Positions 34,473 to 41,815 of a stretch of DNA of 64,000 nucleotides are shown here, one piece after another. This DNA comes from Betaproteobacteria bacterium. Lineage in GTDB: Bacteria > Pseudomonadota > Gammaproteobacteria > Burkholderiales > SG8-41. The DNA lies in the NCBI GenBank assembly GCA_021730905.1, contig JAKFYK010000025.1, positions 1 through 64,000 of the forward strand. The letters run 5' to 3'. Positions within the stretch are counted from its first letter, which is position 1. The number at the start of each line of letters is the position of its first letter. The translations under genes were made by a program, and so were the position numbers. The notes under the pieces were generated by a model that did not search any database, was not told the DNA's origin, and worked only from the letters and a program-made list of their open reading frames with translations.

Positions 34473-35204
34473 ATGAAAACGAACAGGACACTGAAGCTGT
34501 TAGCCACCGCAACCTTGATTGCCGCTGCATTGCCTGCCTATGCAGACGGCCCCACGCCGGTCGTTCGTTATCGCGGCGACACCGGCCCGCCCGCAAACGT
34601 GGAAACGGCACGCAAGAGCCAGCAGGACCGCGCAGCCGCGCCGGTCGCCGCACCAGCCGTGCAAGCGCGTCGCCTGGCAACGCCGCCATCTGCGGCTGCA
34701 CCGGTGGCCAATAACCGGGGCGCGTTCAGAAATGCGGCCGCGCAGCCGGCACACCGGCCTGTGGTGAACCACCGTCCGGCAGCCGCGCACCGTCCGGTGT
34801 TCGTGCAGCGCCCCATCGTGGTCGAGCGTCCGGTGTACGTTGAGCGCCCCATTTACGCGCAACGCCCGGTCTATGCACCAGCGCCCGCGTACTACCCGCA
34901 GCCTGTAATTGGCTACTATCCCGACGGAGAGCCGATGTATGCTCCGCAGCCTTCTCCCGGCTATTATCCGGACGGGCAGCCGATGTATTACCCAGAACCG
35001 GCTCCAGCCGCCTATCCGGATTACCCGGCATATTCGGGTTACCCGGAGGAACGCGGCCCGAATGTGGCCGGTGCGGTCGGCGGCGCGGCAGTCGGCGGTG
35101 CGATCGGCAACGTGATCGGCAGGGAGGTTGGCAACGGCGATGCCCGCGGCCTCGCCACCGCCATCGGCGCCCTGCTCGGCGGACTGATCGGCAGCGGGTT
35201 CTGA
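34473..35204 (+). CDS. Exported Pro/Tyr-rich repeat protein with C-terminal glycine zipper
   Basis: A 243-aa protein: signal peptide to about 24 (PAYADG), a low-complexity Ala/Pro/Gln middle, then about eight short repeats of the form RPV/RPI with Val-Glu or Tyr (residues about 95-135), two near-identical GYYPDG.PMY repeats (about 148-172), and a glycine-zipper end GAVGGAAVGGAIGNVIG..GALLGGLIGSG (about 200-243). Glycine-zipper tails of this type insert in or pack on membranes, often the outer membrane; the function is unknown. AAGGAGG sits 6 nt upstream of ATG 34473. A strong terminator follows. Confidence 0.8.
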   Translation: MKTNRTLKLLATATLIAAALPAYADGPTPVVRYRGDTGPPANVETARKSQQDRAAAPVAAPAVQARRLATPPSAAAPVANNRGAFRNAAAQPAHRPVVNHRPAAAHRPVFVQRPIVVERPVYVERPIYAQRPVYAPAPAYYPQPVIGYYPDGEPMYAPQPSPGYYPDGQPMYYPEPAPAAYPDYPAYSGYPEERGPNVAGAVGGAAVGGAIGNVIGREVGNGDARGLATAIGALLGGLIGSGF

Positions 35205-35220
35205 TCTACCCGCGAGAAGC

Positions 35221-35253
35221 AACAGGGGCAGCGCGAGCTGCCCCTGTTTTTTT
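35221..35253. terminator. Rho-independent terminator
   Basis: ACAGGGGCAG (35222-35231), loop CGCGAG, CTGCCCCTGT (35238-35247) and a T-run to 35253. It ends the glycine-zipper gene and lies just before the stop of the convergent class II aldolase. Confidence 0.92.
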
Positions 35254-35259
35254 GTACGG

Positions 35260-35970
35260 CTACACCGCGTTTTTCCGCACCCGCATCTTCCATAACTCCC
35301 ACGGCCGATCCATATTGGCATAGTTGGCCGCGTCCGCGCCGGCGGCTTCCGCATCATTCAGAAAATTGATGTCACCCAGACGCAGCGCTTCGGACTGCAA
35401 ACGCGCATTCATCTCCGCATAAATCGCGCGATAGACGACTTGCTTGATGGAGTCGCCCACCGCCACGGCGCCATGCCCGCGCATCAGCGCAAACGCCGCA
35501 CCGCCCAGCGTGCGCGCGAACGCGACACCCAGTTGCGGCGTGCGGATCAGCATGTCGGTGGCCGGCCCGCCTGCATCGCGAATTTCAAAATTGGGAACGT
35601 TGCCGGCGAGAAAACCGCTCATGTGCGACAGCGGGCGCAGCGGCGTGTTGGTCACGCCGAACGGAATCACCGCCGGAGAATGGTTGTGCACCACCGACTG
35701 CACGTCGCCGCGCACGCGATACACCTCGCTGTGGATGAAGCGCTCCAGATACGGCTTGCGCCCGCGCGCATCCACCGCGTTGCCGTCGAGATCGAATTCC
35801 ATGATGTCTTCGGCTTTGACGTTGCCCGGCGCGATGCTGCGCGACAGTAGAAAACGGTCCGGCCGCGCCGGATGGCGCACGCTGACATGGCCAAAGCCGT
35901 CGACCACGCCTTCGTTGTAGAGGATGTGGTTCGCAGTCACCAGATCCTCGATGAGGTCGCGTTCGTTCAT
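35260..35970 (-). CDS. Class II aldolase/adducin-family protein
   Basis: A 236-aa protein with the metal-binding pattern of the family: YLERFIHSEVYRVRGDVQSVVHNHSPAV (Glu and the HxH ligands split over about 74-101) and RGHGAVAVG (third His, about 165). LDGNAV and GHVSVRHP at the N-terminus fit as well. These enzymes split or decarboxylate hydroxy/keto sugars or acids (fuculose-phosphate aldolase and hydroxy-keto-acid decarboxylase relatives); the substrate is unknown. The start ATG 35970 has a weak GAGAA upstream. Confidence 0.88.
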   Translation of the reverse strand: MNERDLIEDLVTANHILYNEGVVDGFGHVSVRHPARPDRFLLSRSIAPGNVKAEDIMEFDLDGNAVDARGRKPYLERFIHSEVYRVRGDVQSVVHNHSPAVIPFGVTNTPLRPLSHMSGFLAGNVPNFEIRDAGGPATDMLIRTPQLGVAFARTLGGAAFALMRGHGAVAVGDSIKQVVYRAIYAEMNARLQSEALRLGDINFLNDAEAAGADAANYANMDRPWELWKMRVRKNAV

Positions 35971-36013
35971 GAATTCTCGGTAACGTTACTGGTTCGGAAG
36001 AACCAAGGTTACA

Positions 36014-36200
36014 CCTTGCCCTTCAGGGGGAAGGTTGAGATGGGGGTGGGGATCGACACATCCGGGAAAATATAACCAGCGAGGGCAAGAATGAATTTTT
36101 GAACAAGTAGTGATTTATGGTTGATGGCTATTTCGCTGGGCCATCTCGTGCTTGCGTGTGACTCCACCCCCATCCTGGCCTTCCCCCTGAAGGGGAAGGA
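36014..36200. repeat. MITE-like element with about 45-bp imperfect terminal inverted repeats
   Basis: Left arm 36014-36060 (CCTTGCCCTTCAGGGGGAAG..GATGGGGGTGGGG..) and right arm 36157-36200 (..CCACCCCCATC..CTTCCCCCTGAAGGGGAAGG) are inverted copies with most bases matching. About 95 bp of unrelated AT-richer DNA lies between, with no gene in it. It fills most of the 270-bp gap between the class II aldolase and pcaG. Confidence 0.7.
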
Positions 36201-36240
36201 ACAATTCAAGGAAAAAACAATTCCTTCAGTTGCTTGTATC

Positions 36241-36804
36241 TCAGTAGTCAAAAAACACCGTTTCATTTGGCCCCTGCAAATGCACATTCCATCGCAGGAC
36301 GCCGTGCGCCGTTTGGGCGGCGATCAACGTCGTGCGCCGCGCCGCCGGCACCAGATTCAACACCGGATCCGTGGCATTTGCCGCATCGTCCGGAAAATAA
36401 ATCCGCGTCATCAAGTGCTTGAGCAGCCCGCGCATGAAGATCACCACGGTAATGTGCGGCGCCTGTGCCTTTCCATCGGGACCTGCAACCCTGCCCGGCT
36501 TGATGGTGGCGAGACGAAATCCGCCCTGCGCATCCGTCAGTACGCGTCCGAAACCCTTGAAATGTTCTTCCAGCAATTTCTCCTGCGCATCATCGGGGTG
36601 GGCGTATTTGCCGTACGAGTTGGCCTGCCAGGTTTCAATCACTGCATCGGTCACCGGCTGGCCGTCGCCATCCAGCACATGTCCGATGATGGTGACGCGC
36701 TCACCTGCCACGCCCGGCAGGGCAATGTCGGTCACGGCCTGCTTTTCAAAACCAATCGAAACAAACGGGCCGACGGTTTGCGCGGCGGTCAACAACAGAC
36801 TCAT
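36241..36804 (-). CDS. pcaG: Protocatechuate 3,4-dioxygenase, alpha subunit
   Basis: A 187-aa intradiol dioxygenase alpha chain: TAAQTVGPFVSIGF at the N-terminus, VIETWQANSYGKYAHP, KGFGRVLTDAQGGFRLATIKPG, PHITVVIFMRGLLKHLMTRIYF. The alpha chain lacks the metal ligands and forms the mixed oligomer with beta. The enzyme opens the protocatechuate ring to 3-carboxy-cis,cis-muconate (beta-ketoadipate pathway). Its ATG overlaps the pcaH stop (ATGA). No other pca genes are seen in the window. Confidence 0.93.
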   Translation of the reverse strand: MSLLLTAAQTVGPFVSIGFEKQAVTDIALPGVAGERVTIIGHVLDGDGQPVTDAVIETWQANSYGKYAHPDDAQEKLLEEHFKGFGRVLTDAQGGFRLATIKPGRVAGPDGKAQAPHITVVIFMRGLLKHLMTRIYFPDDAANATDPVLNLVPAARRTTLIAAQTAHGVLRWNVHLQGPNETVFFDY

Positions 36805-37511
36805 GGCTTGTTTTCCATCGGCGTCGCATCGCGTCCGCGCAACACGATGTCAAAGCGGTAGGCAATCGCGTACTCCGGTTGCGTGTTGTCCCAGTCGAAA
36901 CTCGACACCAATCGTTGACGCGCCGCGTCGCCGGGCACGCTCAAATACATCGGATCGAATTCCAGCAGCGGGTCGCCGGGAAAATACATCTGCGTCACCA
37001 GCCGCTGCGCAAAACCATGGCCGCACAGCGAGAAATGCAGATGCGCCGGCCGCCATGCGTTGTGATGATTGCGCCACGGATAGGCGCCGGGCTTGATGGT
37101 TTTGAAACAATAATGGCCCTGCGCATCGGTCACCACGCGGCCAAAGCCGGTGAAGTTGGGATCGAGCGGCGCGTCATGGTTGTCGACAATGTGCCTGTAA
37201 CGCCCCGACGCATTCGCCTGCCACATTTCGATCAACGCATTCGGCACCGGCCTGCCGCCCTCGTCGAGCACGCGCCCGGATACGAACATGCGTTCTCCTA
37301 ATGGCTCGCCCGCGTGCTGCGCGGTCAGATCGCTGTCATTCTCGGCAACATCGCGCGCCGTGAACAGCGGTCCGGTGATCTCCGACAGCGTCTGCGGCAT
37401 CTGCACCAGCGGCAGCGTAGGCGCGCGCTTGACCGTCGAGCGATACGCCGGATACAGGTAATCCGGCTGGGTATTGATGCGGGATTTACGATAGGGATTG
37501 ACGTTGCTCAT
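36801..37511 (-). CDS. pcaH: Protocatechuate 3,4-dioxygenase, beta subunit
   Basis: A 236-aa catalytic subunit. N-terminus with NVNPYRKSR..PLVQMPQTLSEITGP; LIEMWQANASGRYRH; FGRVVTDAQGHYCFKTIKPGAYPW, with the two iron Tyr in GHYCF and GAYPW, and AWRPAHLHFSL, with the two iron His. All four Fe(III) ligands are present, so the enzyme should be active with PcaG. AGGAG upstream of ATG 37511. It is followed by pcaG with an ATGA overlap and preceded by a REP repeat. Confidence 0.94.
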   Translation of the reverse strand: MSNVNPYRKSRINTQPDYLYPAYRSTVKRAPTLPLVQMPQTLSEITGPLFTARDVAENDSDLTAQHAGEPLGERMFVSGRVLDEGGRPVPNALIEMWQANASGRYRHIVDNHDAPLDPNFTGFGRVVTDAQGHYCFKTIKPGAYPWRNHHNAWRPAHLHFSLCGHGFAQRLVTQMYFPGDPLLEFDPMYLSVPGDAARQRLVSSFDWDNTQPEYAIAYRFDIVLRGRDATPMENKP

Positions 37512-37582
37512 ACCGCTTGCTCCTGTTGCGCCGTGCGAGTGATTATACTGGACGCTTTCCGACATCGTTTGTCTGACGCCAT

Positions 37583-37672
37583 CCGCCCTGAGCCTGTCCA
37601 AGGGGCTAGGCGAGGCGCGAGGCTTCGACAAGCCTGTCCTGAGTAAAATCGAAGGGCTCAGCCCGAACGGAG
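37583..37672. repeat. REP-type repeat (TTCGACAAGCCTGTCCTGAG variant)
   Basis: CGCCCTGAGCCTGTCCAAGG and GGCTTCGACAAGCCTGTCCT, then ATCGAAGGGCTCAGCCCGAA. Same family as 25376-25473 and 33106-33190. It separates pcaH from the divergent Bug gene. Confidence 0.7.
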
Positions 37673-37724
37673 TGCGGTGACGGAACGAGTAGTACTAAGA
37701 GCCTCTTGTATTGCGGAGCATGAA

Positions 37725-38696
37725 ATGATCAAACATTGTTCACTGCCTGCGCTCGGTGCGCTGATCCTTGTCGCGGCAAGCGCGGCTGCACAACCGTATC
37801 CCACCAAACCCGTGCGCGTGGTCATCCCGTACGCCGCCGGCGGACTGCCCGACACCATGACGCGCCTTGTCGCCACACGACTGACCGAAACGCTGAAACA
37901 GCAATTCATCATCGACAACCGACCGGGCGCCGGCGGCATCGGCGCGTGCGAACTGGTGGCGCGTGCCAACGCCGACGGCTACACCTTGCTGGTGGCCGAT
38001 GTCGGCCAGACCGCGATCAACCCCGCGCTCTACGCCAAGCTGCCGTACGATCCGGTCAAGGATTTTGCAGCGGTCGGCATCATGGGCACCTCGGCGCAGT
38101 TCATCGCCGCGCATGCCTCCGTGCCGGCGAACACGCTGAACGACCTGATCGCGCTCGCCAAAGCCAAGCCGGGATCGTTGCGCTACGGCTCCGGCGGCAT
38201 CGGCAGCCTGCATCATCTGTCGATGGAAGCGCTGAACGGCCCGCTGAAACTGGGCCTCGTACATGTGCCGTACAAAGGCACAGCGCAATCGGTGCCGGCG
38301 CTGATCAGCGGCGAAGTATCGTTGGCGATGTCCGCGTTGCCATCGCTGGCGCCGCACCGCGCTGGCGGCCGCATCAAGCTGCTGGCGGTCAACACGCTCA
38401 AGCGCTCGGCGCAGGCCGCCGACGTGCCGACGGTAGCGGAAATCACCGGCATCAGGGATTTCGACTACCCGCCGGTAATCGGCATCCTCGCGCCCAGCGG
38501 CACGCCGCGCACGCTGATCAACCTGCTGTCGAAGGAAATCGCGCAGGCAGTGAAACACCGCGACGTGGCGCAGCGCTACACCACGCTCGGCATCGACCCG
38601 GTGGGCAGCACGCCGGAGGAATACACGGCGCAGAATCGTACGGACGTTGAGAAGTATGCGAAGGTGGTTAAGGCGGCGGGGCTTAAAGCGGAGTAG
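37725..38696 (+). CDS. Bug/TctC-family substrate-binding protein
   Basis: A 323-aa exported protein: signal peptide ending ASAAAQ (about 22), KPVRVVIPYAAGGLPDTMTR, IIDNRPGAGGIG, HVPYKGTAQSVPALISG and C-terminal YAKVVKAAGLKAE. GGAG at 37715-37718 selects ATG 37725. It is divergent from pcaHG, so it may serve uptake of a related aromatic acid; this is inferred from position only. A decayed copy of its last 16 codons occurs at 40616-40662. Confidence 0.93.
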   Translation: MIKHCSLPALGALILVAASAAAQPYPTKPVRVVIPYAAGGLPDTMTRLVATRLTETLKQQFIIDNRPGAGGIGACELVARANADGYTLLVADVGQTAINPALYAKLPYDPVKDFAAVGIMGTSAQFIAAHASVPANTLNDLIALAKAKPGSLRYGSGGIGSLHHLSMEALNGPLKLGLVHVPYKGTAQSVPALISGEVSLAMSALPSLAPHRAGGRIKLLAVNTLKRSAQAADVPTVAEITGIRDFDYPPVIGILAPSGTPRTLINLLSKEIAQAVKHRDVAQRYTTLGIDPVGSTPEEYTAQNRTDVEKYAKVVKAAGLKAE

Positions 38697-38771
38697 ACGT
38701 GTCACTGCAATAAAAACCGATGCTTGGAACTCGATTTTGTAGCACGTGTAGCCCGTAAGGAGCACTACCCT

Positions 38772-39536
38772 TTGTATGATCCCATACTTATTATCTTGAT
38801 TGTTTTCGGTGGTCCGCTAGTCGGTTTGATAGAGGGTCTGGTGCACAAGCGCGGCTGGGTGGGAACGATTATCAACGTCCTTGTCGCGGGGGCATTTGGC
38901 GTTGGCGCCGCTATCTCTGGCGCAATGATAGTCAACCCTTCTTGGGGAGGGGCCCTGATCCTTCTTTACTTCGCCCCGGTCATCGGCAGCTCGTTCGGGG
39001 TGGTAGTGGTACTCAGGGTACTCCGGCGCGAGCGACGGCCCTCTGTCAGCGAACTTCTCAAGGTCGCGGCGTACTTCGGGATGGCCGGGATTGTTTTGCT
39101 TGGTCTTGTCGCGGGCTCTTTGTATCTCTTTGCCGGGTCAACTCGATACACAACGTTTCACACCAACGCCCCGGCAACACTCGGTGCATGGCAAATGGCG
39201 GGTGCCCAGAAGATTACGATTGCAGTGTCAAACGCACACACTGTACCGGGTTCGCTCGGCACCCTCAATACGACGACCGCTACGGATATCGCCGCCGCAA
39301 CACAAAATGCATCCATCAGGGGGGCATATCGATTGCGGATTATCAATGTGTCGAGCAATATGACCTGGACCATCGCGGGCGGTACAGGGGTGACGGTACA
39401 CGGCACGACGACGATCGCCCCGAACGCGTGGCGCGACTTCAGTGTAACGCTGACCACGCCAAGCGCCGTGTCGATCCAGTCGATCGGCGCCGGTGTGTGC
39501 GCTTCCGGCCTTGAACCCTCTCGTTGCGCACTATAA
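38772..39536 (+). CDS. Membrane protein with C-terminal beta-rich (phage-structural-like) domain
   Basis: A 254-aa chimeric-looking protein. Residues 1-120 hold about four hydrophobic helices (ILIILIVFGGPLVGLIEG; INVLVAGAFGVGAAISGAM; LILLYFAPVIGSSFG; AYFGMAGIVLLGLVAG). The rest is Thr/Asn/Ala-rich with no Lys-rich helices and a beta pattern (YRLRIINVSSNMTWTIAGG; TIAPNAWRDFSVTLTT), which recalls repeats in phage surface proteins. Start TTG 38772 is chosen because AAGGAG (38757-38762) lies 9 nt upstream; TTG 38724 would be longer. I cannot name a family. Confidence 0.6.
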   Translation: MYDPILIILIVFGGPLVGLIEGLVHKRGWVGTIINVLVAGAFGVGAAISGAMIVNPSWGGALILLYFAPVIGSSFGVVVVLRVLRRERRPSVSELLKVAAYFGMAGIVLLGLVAGSLYLFAGSTRYTTFHTNAPATLGAWQMAGAQKITIAVSNAHTVPGSLGTLNTTTATDIAAATQNASIRGAYRLRIINVSSNMTWTIAGGTGVTVHGTTTIAPNAWRDFSVTLTTPSAVSIQSIGAGVCASGLEPSRCAL

Positions 39537-39573
39537 TCACCATCGCGCTAGTGAAGTGCGCGCCAAGCAGCAA

Positions 39574-39616
39574 GCGTAGCCCGGAATACGGCTAGCGACC
39601 TTTTCCCGGGCTACGC
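39574..39616. repeat. GTAGCCCGG-type hairpin repeat between convergent genes
   Basis: GCGTAGCCCGG (39574-39584) and CCGGGCTACGC (39606-39616) make a perfect 11-bp stem with a 21-nt loop. Half-copies of the same sequence (GTAGCCCGTAAGGAG at 38749 and GTAGCCCGTAGGGAG at 40605) flank the accessory stretch. It may also serve as a terminator for the two convergent genes. Confidence 0.65.
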
Positions 39617-40579
39617 TGGCTTGATCCATAGATAGGCGAGTTGGATAAGGGTTCCACCGATAAAAAAAAGCCAAAGCATGGCCCACATTATCTTTGTCAA
39701 CATCCCGTGGCGCTTGCGGAACATAATCAGCCATAGTCCCGCGATCGAACCGACAAGGCCGATGACTATGAAAAAACCAAGAAGAACAATAGACCCGACG
39801 ACGGATACCGCTTCGTTGTCGGGCGGTTTCTCAATTCGCATTGAGTCCGGCACGAGAAATGCCGGAATCGGAGCGCCCAGTATCAGCGCGAGTAATGCGC
39901 CGCAAACCACGACGACAAACAGACTGAGCACGAACGTGACGACGCCATCGCGTCGCAAACGGGCCGGGGTGGGGTTAAGGACCGGATTTTCCTTGGGATG
40001 ATAGTGCTCGAATACGCGCACGCCTTCGGCGCGCGCGGAAGCGGGCACCGGCACGCGCAGGGTATAGTAATCCGCGCCGCCTCTGCGGGAATAGGTCTTG
40101 GGAAATTCGATGCATTCGGGATCGGCTGGCGCGTTGAGCCAGTTGATCTCACGACCTCGAAAGTCCAGACCGGTGATGCTGTGATAGGAACCATCGACGA
40201 TGATGTTGCCGCGGCCCACGATGACATCCACGCCCTGCGGTGGTGTTTGTTCACGGATGTGCATGTCGTTTCGCAGCCATGAGTGCTCGGCCGTGCGAAT
40301 CTTGTCGAAAGCGCGGAAGCGGTCCCAATCGCCAGCGGTGACGTGCCAGCGGGCGATCAGACCCTTGCCTGACTTCAGGCGTGTGTAGCCGATGGCCGAG
40401 AAGAGCGCCCACAGAAACGTGAAGAGGCAGATCATGGCCAAGCCGATGCCGACGATGCCGATAATAGTGGCAATTGTTTTACCGGCCTGGCCGTAAAGTA
40501 CATTGGCAAGCAGAACCAGCCCGACTCCCAGCACGGCAAGACAGATCGACCACAGCGCTTTGCTCAGGGGATTACGCAT
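39611..40579 (-). CDS. Membrane protein with periplasmic/cytosolic middle domain, unknown function
   Basis: A 322-aa protein: two N-terminal helices (about 10-65, ICLAVLGVGLVLLANVLYG and IGIVGIGLAMICLFTFLWALF), a soluble domain of about 140 residues (WHVTAGDWDRFRAFDKIR; YYTLRVPVPASARAEGVRVFEHYHP), and three C-terminal helices. The middle part with RVFEHYHPKENPVL resembles DUF3592-like proteins, but I am not sure of this. Its stop lies in the hairpin repeat at 39574-39616. It is part of the accessory stretch between the Bug gene and its decayed 3' copy. Confidence 0.65.
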   Translation of the reverse strand: MRNPLSKALWSICLAVLGVGLVLLANVLYGQAGKTIATIIGIVGIGLAMICLFTFLWALFSAIGYTRLKSGKGLIARWHVTAGDWDRFRAFDKIRTAEHSWLRNDMHIREQTPPQGVDVIVGRGNIIVDGSYHSITGLDFRGREINWLNAPADPECIEFPKTYSRRGGADYYTLRVPVPASARAEGVRVFEHYHPKENPVLNPTPARLRRDGVVTFVLSLFVVVVCGALLALILGAPIPAFLVPDSMRIEKPPDNEAVSVVGSIVLLGFFIVIGLVGSIAGLWLIMFRKRHGMLTKIMWAMLWLFFIGGTLIQLAYLWIKPA

Positions 40580-40615
40580 AAGCCTTTATAGCAACGAGCA
40601 AGCGTAGCCCGTAGG

Positions 40616-40662
40616 GAGAGGTATGCAAAGTGGATAAGGCGGTGGGGTTGAAGGCGGAGTAA
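40616..40662 (+). pseudogene. Decayed duplicate of a Bug gene 3' end
   Basis: GAGAGGTATGCAAAGTGG.. to ..GGTTGAAGGCGGAGTAA matches the last 48 bases of the Bug gene (38649-38696) at about 80% of positions with one base deleted. The end decodes as KAVGLKAE-stop beside KAAGLKAE-stop in the intact gene. No upstream part of a Bug gene is present. Confidence 0.65.
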
Positions 40663-40670
40663 GAAATGTA

Positions 40671-41381
40671 TTACTTCAGCGTCCTGACAATCTCGCCAAG
40701 TAATACATCTAGATCTTTGTGAAAATCTACCTGCGGTGCCATCGGGAGCACCTCCTTCTCCCGAATAGGAATGTGGAGGTGCGCGTCAGCAATGTTCCGC
40801 AGCGACAACTGCAAGTTTTGCATCGATTTTTTGAATGAGATCGGACCGGCATAATTGTTTGCGATTTCGGCAAAATTCTGCTTTCCGAGTAATGGCGGAA
40901 TATGATCGAGTATTGCTCTTACGAGCATTGCTACAGACATGAAGCAATCGTTAGAGTAGGCGATATTTAATTCTTCACAAAGTCTTATCAATCTTGTTAG
41001 ATCCAACTTTGAAGACTTCACGGCTCTGAGCGCAGCAAGCCGGGAAATATCAACAAATTGCACTTTGGCCCCCGAAGATGGCCTAGGAACAATCGCCGCA
41101 CCTCGACGGAGATGATTCACTGCACCTTGAATCACCCCTCTGCACTCCTGAACTGCGGACAAAGAGGAGCTGCCAATTGGGGAGAAATGAAGATTTAGCG
41201 AGAAATTGTTGGCGATACCAAGAGCGCCATCCAAAAGAGTTTTCGCTTCAATACGCAGTCGGTTAAAAGTGGCCTCATCATTGCTGTCCCGAAATGTTCT
41301 AAGGGCCCCATCGTCCCGAATCCGAAATTCGAGCTCGGCCAGAGCCTTATCAATAGTTAGCAGTTCGTCTTCAATAGTCAT
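40671..41381 (-). CDS. Hypothetical protein, 236 aa, low-GC accessory gene
   Basis: A soluble, mostly helical 236-aa protein (MTIEDELLTIDKALAELEFRIRDDG..; LRAVKSSKLDLTRLIRLCEELN; a late SLRNIADAHLHIPIREKE). The middle SNDCFMSVAMLVRAILDHIPPLLG looks like a conserved helical core. It resembles unnamed proteins seen in defence or mobile regions, but I cannot assign a family. Codon use is clearly AT-richer than the surroundings, suggesting recent transfer. It lies between two gene relics (40616-40662 and 41429-41698). Confidence 0.7.
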   Translation of the reverse strand: MTIEDELLTIDKALAELEFRIRDDGALRTFRDSNDEATFNRLRIEAKTLLDGALGIANNFSLNLHFSPIGSSSLSAVQECRGVIQGAVNHLRRGAAIVPRPSSGAKVQFVDISRLAALRAVKSSKLDLTRLIRLCEELNIAYSNDCFMSVAMLVRAILDHIPPLLGKQNFAEIANNYAGPISFKKSMQNLQLSLRNIADAHLHIPIREKEVLPMAPQVDFHKDLDVLLGEIVRTLK

Positions 41382-41428
41382 TTGCTATTTAAGAATTCTT
41401 GAATCTAATGCTTTATTAAGTAGACCAG

Positions 41429-41698
41429 TCACTCCCACGGCATCAGCGATACATGTATCACCTCCGGCACCCCCTGATTACCGACCGACCTGATCGCCAG
41501 ATCCACGTCCTTCAGCCCAAACCGATGCGTGGTGATTTTCTCCAGTGGAAAACGCAGGGAGGCGATCTGCTGCAACGCGAGTTCGCACGCCTGGTAGCTA
41601 TGGCCGCGTGTGCTGTCGGCTGGTATGTCCGGCATCGGGTATTCGCGGATGTCGGTTTTGCGCGGAACGACCCTCACCGCGGCCAGTACTTTTTGCAT
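41429..41698 (-). pseudogene. Zinc-type alcohol dehydrogenase relic (N-terminus joined to C-terminus)
   Basis: An 89-codon frame. Residues 1-29 (MQKVLAAVRVVPRKTDIREY..PDIPADS) match the start of medium-chain dehydrogenases. From residue 30 it continues in frame with the extreme C-terminus of the same family (RGHSYQACELALQQIASLRF; THRFGLKDVDLAIRSVG; IHVSLMPW). Some 250 residues, including the zinc and cofactor sites, are missing, so it cannot be an active dehydrogenase. AGAGGGA upstream of 41698 could still permit translation. It has the same architecture as the Bug relic at 6030. Confidence 0.7.
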
Positions 41699-41815
41699 CG
41701 CGGAATTCCCTCTCAAAATTCGGTTACAGCGTTCCACCGGGAACGCGCCAGCCCGTAATGTAGCGCGATTATCGGTATAAAATGATCGCGCCGCACGCCA
41801 CTGAGGACTTGCATC

